From an uncultured Draconibacterium sp. (lineage in GTDB: Bacteria; Bacteroidota; Bacteroidia; Bacteroidales; Prolixibacteraceae), in assembly GCF_913060805.1 (NCBI RefSeq), contig NZ_CAJXTC010000046.1, positions 1 through 38,287 of the forward strand: a stretch of 38,287 nt of DNA, written 5' to 3'. Below, one piece after another: positions 34,901-38,287 of this stretch (its first letter is position 1; the number at the start of each line of letters is the position of its first letter). A model generated the notes under the pieces. The model did not search any database. It was not told the DNA's origin and was given only the letters and a program-made list of their open reading frames with translations. The translations under genes were made by a program, and so were the position numbers.

Positions 34901-37732
34901 ATGCTCAGAATCGGAACAAAATCGATCATTGGCACCATCTTTTTGGTGGTTTGGGCCATCACTTCTTTGGCTTTGGAAGAGGAAACGGGAGTGGTGAAAT
35001 TTGACCAAACGATCTATAAAGGTGCCCGACAAAACTGGGGTGTTAGTATTGCCAAAGGCGGCATTGTTTATTTTGCCAATCATTCGGGGCTGCTTTCGTT
35101 CGACGGAACCAACTGGACGATGAACAGGTTGCCCAACAATACAATTGTACGTTCGGTAAAAGCCGTTGACGATACGATTGTTTATACAGGTGGTTACAGG
35201 GAACTGGGTTTTTGGAAACCAACTCCAACGGGCGAACTGATTTATACATCGCTTAATGCGAAAGCCGTAGGGTTTTACGACGAAAATCCGAACCTGGAGT
35301 TTTGGAACATTGCAGTAAAAGGCGATTACGTTTATTACCAGTCGTTTAGTAATATTCTCGCCTATCATAACGACACTGTTGTTGATCTGCAATTGAATGG
35401 AATTTCGGTAATGAACCAGGTGGGCGACCGCGTTTTGGTGGCTTCAAGAGACAATGGAATTTGGGAAGTTGAAAACGATGAGGTAAAACGGATTATTTTC
35501 GACGATGCGCTGATCGGCACAACGGTTAAATTTATCATCCCCGGAAATAACGAAAGCCTGCTGGTTGGTACCGCCGACAGAGGTATTTTTCGTTGGGATG
35601 GCACAACCCTGAAACAATGGAATGATGACTGGACTTCGTATTTTATCGAGAACGAGTTAAACCGGGCCAGCCGAAGCAAAAACGGACATTATATAATTGG
35701 CTCGCTGGTTGACGGAATTGTTGTTTTTGACCGGTTCGGGAAACTGATAACAAAAGTAAATTCGAGAAATGGTTTGCCGAATAACACTGTTTTGGGCATC
35801 GCTACCGACGAACGGCAGAATAGCTGGCTGGCACTCGATATTGGAATTGGTTTTGTGGCCGACGACCACAACAAAAGTTTTGTGGTTAAAAAGTTGCCGG
35901 GAGCTGGTGCTATTTACTCCACAGCTATTTTCGAGAATAAACTGTACCTCGGCACTAACCAGGGTTTGTTTGAAGCATCGCTTGATTTGGATAACGACGA
36001 GATTCAACTTGTTCAGGGAACGCAAGACCAGATTTGGGATTTGAAGGTAATCGACAATGAACTTTTAATCGGGCACAACCAGGGAAGTTTTGCACTAAAG
36101 AACGGCGAGAAAAGAGTAATATCGACCGAAGGCGGCGCATTCAATTTTGTACAGGATCCGTTTCATCCCGAATTGCTTTTGCAATCAACTTACAACCGAA
36201 TAATTGTTTACAACAAAACCAACGAGGGAATAGAGTACAGGAACTTCATTGAGGATTTTAGTAACCTGATTCGTTACATTGAATTCGATCATTTAGGAAA
36301 TATATGGGCCAGCCACATGCACCGCGGAATTTTTAAAATCCAGGTGGATGAACAACGTACAAAAGCAGTGGGTGAACCTGAATATTACGGTGAAGAGACC
36401 TTTGGGAAAGACCATTCGATTCATGTATTTAAAATTGAAAAAAGAATTGTATTTACTACCGGCGACAAGTTATATACCTTCGACGATCTTACCAATTCCA
36501 TTCTTCCGTACGATACGCTAAACGCCAGTTTAGGAAAGTACGCGGCCGCAAATCGAATTATAAAAGCACCCAATAATTATTATTGGTTTATCGAGGCCTC
36601 GTCAATTGGTTTGTTCTCCATTGTTCAAAGCGATGTAAAACTGATTAAAGAGTTTCCAACGTCGCTGTTTAACGATCCGTTGCTGGTTGAAGGATTTGAA
36701 AATATACTTCCGGTAAATCAGTACACCGGCATTTTGTGTCTGCAAAACGGCCTGGCATTTCTCGATGCTTCGGTTGCCGACTCTGCCACAAGTTTGATCG
36801 GTAGATATGCTCCGGCTGTCAGAAGTATTGAGCTGCAGAGCAATGGCGGGCGGTCAGTATTTTTGCCACTTAATACGAGGGAAACCGAGATTAAAAATAC
36901 GCTGAACAACGTAAAATTCCGCTTGTCATTTCCAATGCTGAACGAATTCCCGGTTTCGTACAAATATCTGTTGCAGGGATTACATCAGGGCTGGTCGGAA
37001 GGTGTGGCCGACCCCGAATTTCAGTTCGAAAGATTGCCACGCGGAGAGTATCAGCTGCAAGTAAAAGCGGTAGATATTTGGGGCAACGAAAGCCAGCTTT
37101 ATACTTTCGATTTTAAAATATTGCCACCATTGTTGGCTACCAAATTGGCCATATTTCTGTATATGTTTATTTTAATCGGAGCACTTTTGCTGTTCCGGCG
37201 GTGGGGGGTAAAACAAACCCTGAAAAAAGAGCTACTGCAACACGAAAAACGCGAGCGGGAACTTATTCGCCTGCGAAACGACAAACTGCGGGGCGAAGTG
37301 CGATTTAAAAGTAAGGAGCTGGCCAACTCCACGATGGCGATTATTCGTAAAAACGAGTTTCTGATCGACCTGAAAAACATTGTACGAAAACAAAAAGAGG
37401 AGCTGGGATCGCGCTATCCCGACAAGTATTTTAATTACCTCAACAATAAAATCGACGAAAATATCTCGAGCCGCGACGACCGTCAGATTTTTGAGAATAA
37501 TTTTGAGCGGGCACACGAACAGTTTTTCCAGAAAATGAAAAACAAATACCCGGATCTTACATCGAGCGACCTGCAATTGTGCGCTTACCTGCGGATGAAT
37601 TTATCGTCGAAAGAAATTGCGCCCTTACTTGGAATCTCCATCCGCGGCGTTGAAAACCACCGTTATAAATTACGGAAAAAACTCAACCTTCAACCTGAAG
37701 ATTCGCTTACTGATGTTATGCTATCGGTTTAG
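34901..37732 (+). CDS. Membrane-spanning PUL regulator: propeller, Y_Y_Y domain, LuxR-type HTH
   Basis: The 943-residue protein probably senses glycan fragments in the periplasm and activates the PUL. A signal/anchor segment lies at residues 8-25. A large periplasmic region of Reg_prop beta-propeller repeats follows (for example 66-84, 222-240, 290-318, 460-480), then a Y_Y_Y domain at about 672-740 and one membrane helix at 745-766. Cytoplasmic parts are a charged coiled coil (about 775-835) and a C-terminal helix-turn-helix of LuxR type (about 884-930, LSSKEIAPLLGISIRGVENHRYKLRKKL). There is no histidine kinase, ATPase or receiver domain, so it is a one-component regulator, unlike the usual hybrid two-component system. 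It is divergent from susC, which fits local control. Confidence 0.88.
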   Translation: MLRIGTKSIIGTIFLVVWAITSLALEEETGVVKFDQTIYKGARQNWGVSIAKGGIVYFANHSGLLSFDGTNWTMNRLPNNTIVRSVKAVDDTIVYTGGYRELGFWKPTPTGELIYTSLNAKAVGFYDENPNLEFWNIAVKGDYVYYQSFSNILAYHNDTVVDLQLNGISVMNQVGDRVLVASRDNGIWEVENDEVKRIIFDDALIGTTVKFIIPGNNESLLVGTADRGIFRWDGTTLKQWNDDWTSYFIENELNRASRSKNGHYIIGSLVDGIVVFDRFGKLITKVNSRNGLPNNTVLGIATDERQNSWLALDIGIGFVADDHNKSFVVKKLPGAGAIYSTAIFENKLYLGTNQGLFEASLDLDNDEIQLVQGTQDQIWDLKVIDNELLIGHNQGSFALKNGEKRVISTEGGAFNFVQDPFHPELLLQSTYNRIIVYNKTNEGIEYRNFIEDFSNLIRYIEFDHLGNIWASHMHRGIFKIQVDEQRTKAVGEPEYYGEETFGKDHSIHVFKIEKRIVFTTGDKLYTFDDLTNSILPYDTLNASLGKYAAANRIIKAPNNYYWFIEASSIGLFSIVQSDVKLIKEFPTSLFNDPLLVEGFENILPVNQYTGILCLQNGLAFLDASVADSATSLIGRYAPAVRSIELQSNGGRSVFLPLNTRETEIKNTLNNVKFRLSFPMLNEFPVSYKYLLQGLHQGWSEGVADPEFQFERLPRGEYQLQVKAVDIWGNESQLYTFDFKILPPLLATKLAIFLYMFILIGALLLFRRWGVKQTLKKELLQHEKRERELIRLRNDKLRGEVRFKSKELANSTMAIIRKNEFLIDLKNIVRKQKEELGSRYPDKYFNYLNNKIDENISSRDDRQIFENNFERAHEQFFQKMKNKYPDLTSSDLQLCAYLRMNLSSKEIAPLLGISIRGVENHRYKLRKKLNLQPEDSLTDVMLSV

Positions 37733-37892
37733 AAACAAAGCTTTGTCTGAGACTTCTGGTGAATAAGAGATGGTGCAATGTTTTATCAGGAGTCAACTCG
37801 TTCAAACTAATAGAAAAAGATTCGTAACGACCAAAGACCGTCGGATACCGTCGGAAAACCGTCGGATTATCTGTATGCTACTTTGTATGTAT

Positions 37893-37931
37893 AAAAAGAA
37901 AAAGGAGCTACGATTTATTTCGTAACTCCTT
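37893..37931 (-). terminator. Terminator after tRNA-like copy 1
   Basis: AAGGAGCTACGA (37902-37913) pairs with TCGTAACTCCTT (37920-37931), one G-U pair. On the minus strand it is followed by TTTTTCTTTTT. Its position a few bases after the tRNA-like 3' end implies that the element is, or was, transcribed. Confidence 0.7.
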
Positions 37932-37942
37932 GATATTGTTCG

Positions 37943-38017
37943 TGGAGAATACCGGAGTCGAACCGGTGAACTTCCCGAATGCTTTCGGGACGCTCTAGCC
38001 AACTGAGCTAATCAATC
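37943..38017 (-). other. tRNA-like element, copy 1, with replaced anticodon arm
   Basis: The 75-nt segment read on the minus strand has a perfect D arm (GCTCAGTTGGCTAGAGC) and T arm (ACCGGTTCGACTCCGGT), and a 3' acceptor strand ATTCTCC with discriminator A, as in an alanine-type tRNA. The 5' acceptor strand GATTGAT does not pair with it (only 3-4 of 7 pairs). The anticodon arm is an 18-nt palindrome TCCCGAAAGCATTCGGGA (plus strand 37973-37990), giving an 8-nt loop without U33. It cannot be an ordinary decoding tRNA. No CCA is encoded. Confidence 0.65.
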
Positions 38018-38116
38018 AAGAGGAAACCAGTTCAATTTTAACCTAATATAAAAGGATTCTTAGCGACCGAAGACCGTCGGATACCGTCGGATTTTCTGTA
38101 TGCTACTTTGTTGTAT

Positions 38117-38155
38117 AAAAAGAAAAAGGAGCTACGATGTGTTTCGTAACTCCTT
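38117..38155 (-). terminator. Terminator after tRNA-like copy 2
   Basis: AAGGAGCTACGA (38126-38137) pairs with TCGTAACTCCTT (38144-38155); the T tract on the minus strand is TTTTTCTTTTTAT. Arms are identical to copy 1, while the loop differs, which suggests the stem is conserved. Confidence 0.7.
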
Positions 38156-38166
38156 GATATTGTTCG

Positions 38167-38241
38167 TGGAGAATACCGGAGTCGAACCGGTAACCTTCCC
38201 GAATACTTTCGGGACGCTCTAGCCAACTGAGCTAATCAATC
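38167..38241 (-). other. tRNA-like element, copy 2
   Basis: Same length (75 nt) and structure as copy 1, with identical D and T arms, the same non-pairing acceptor strands, and hairpin TCCCGAAAGTATTCGGGA (plus strand 38197-38214). It differs at three positions only: one in the anticodon-arm loop and two in the variable loop. None disturbs a stem. Confidence 0.65.
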
Positions 38242-38287
38242 AAGAGGAAACCAGTTCAATTTTAACCTAATATAAAAGGATTCTTAG

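Larger units (their letters stand above)
37797..38287. repeat. Tandem array of about 224-bp units with tRNA-like element and terminator
   Basis: Two units are seen and the last bases of the window begin a third (GGATTCTTAG at 38278-38287 repeats 38053-38062). Equivalent points lie 224 bp apart (37941 and 38165). Each unit, read on the minus strand, holds a tRNA-like segment, then a hairpin with T tract, then CCGACGGT microrepeats (three in the first unit, at 37837, 37847 and 37858; two in the second, at 38063 and 38073). The stretch 38018-38062 is repeated almost exactly at 38242-38287. No credible protein is encoded. Confidence 0.8.

Noticed and set aside
34883-35392. Minus-strand ORF of 169 codons
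   Set aside because: It is antisense to the start of the regulator gene, whose domains are clear; no independent support.
34901-37732. Hybrid two-component sensor (HTCS)
   Set aside because: No HisKA, HATPase or receiver motif is present between the membrane helix and the HTH.
37802-38226. Two similar minus-strand ORFs of 62-66 codons beginning MARASRK
   Set aside because: They lie over the tRNA-like segments and terminators and reflect the repeat; their sequence is a translation of the tRNA D/T arms, not a plausible protein.
37943-38241. Functional tRNA-Ala genes
   Set aside because: The acceptor stem does not pair, the anticodon loop has 8 nt and lacks U33, and the anticodon stem is a palindrome; a decoding tRNA is not supported.

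Overview
The window looks like a chromosomal segment of a Bacteroidota bacterium, most likely a marine or sediment Marinilabiliales/Prolixibacteraceae-type organism (inference). The grounds are a SusC/SusD pair, promoter boxes of the Bacteroidota type (TTTG, about 19 nt, TAnnTTTG), SPII lipoproteins, and intergenic REP-like hairpins.

Layout. Positions 1-793 carry no confident gene. They hold REP-like hairpins and a decayed element whose six repeat units are spaced exactly 42 bp apart. Positions 794-16011 are mostly housekeeping or ordinary accessory genes: a VUT/YhhQ queuosine-precursor transporter, a lipoprotein GH10-like hydrolase with a CBM9-like protein, methylglyoxal synthase, phosphoglucosamine mutase, an ECF sigma factor with a membrane partner, an RluB-type pseudouridine synthase, an AIM24/TIGR00266 protein, dGTPase, TrkH, a small secreted protein, a YgjP-type metallopeptidase, an unrecognised conserved-looking protein, and a lipoprotein membrane-fusion (HlyD-like) subunit without visible partners. 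Positions 1499-2109 are crowded with hairpins.

Positions 16104-37732 form one polysaccharide utilization locus (PUL). Ten minus-strand genes are packed tightly: susC, susD, a two-LamG surface lipoprotein, two GH144-type glucanases, two GH172 (DUF2961) enzymes, a GH43, a GH3 and a sulfatase. A divergent plus-strand gene encodes a membrane-spanning propeller/Y_Y_Y/LuxR-HTH regulator. GH144 plus GH3 is the known toolkit for beta-1,2-glucan and sophorose. GH172, GH43 and the sulfatase suggest a substrate that also bears furanosyl (fructose or arabinose type) and sulfate groups; the combined target is inference. A hairpin with an 11-base T tract lies between the susCD-lipoprotein block and the enzyme block and probably lowers enzyme expression relative to uptake proteins.

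Positions 37797-38287 hold a tandem array (period 224 bp, running off the window) of minus-strand tRNA-like elements. Each keeps intact D and T arms and is followed by a terminator, but the anticodon arm is replaced by a palindromic 18-nt hairpin and the acceptor stem does not pair. This array and the 42-bp repeat element are the least explained parts of the window.
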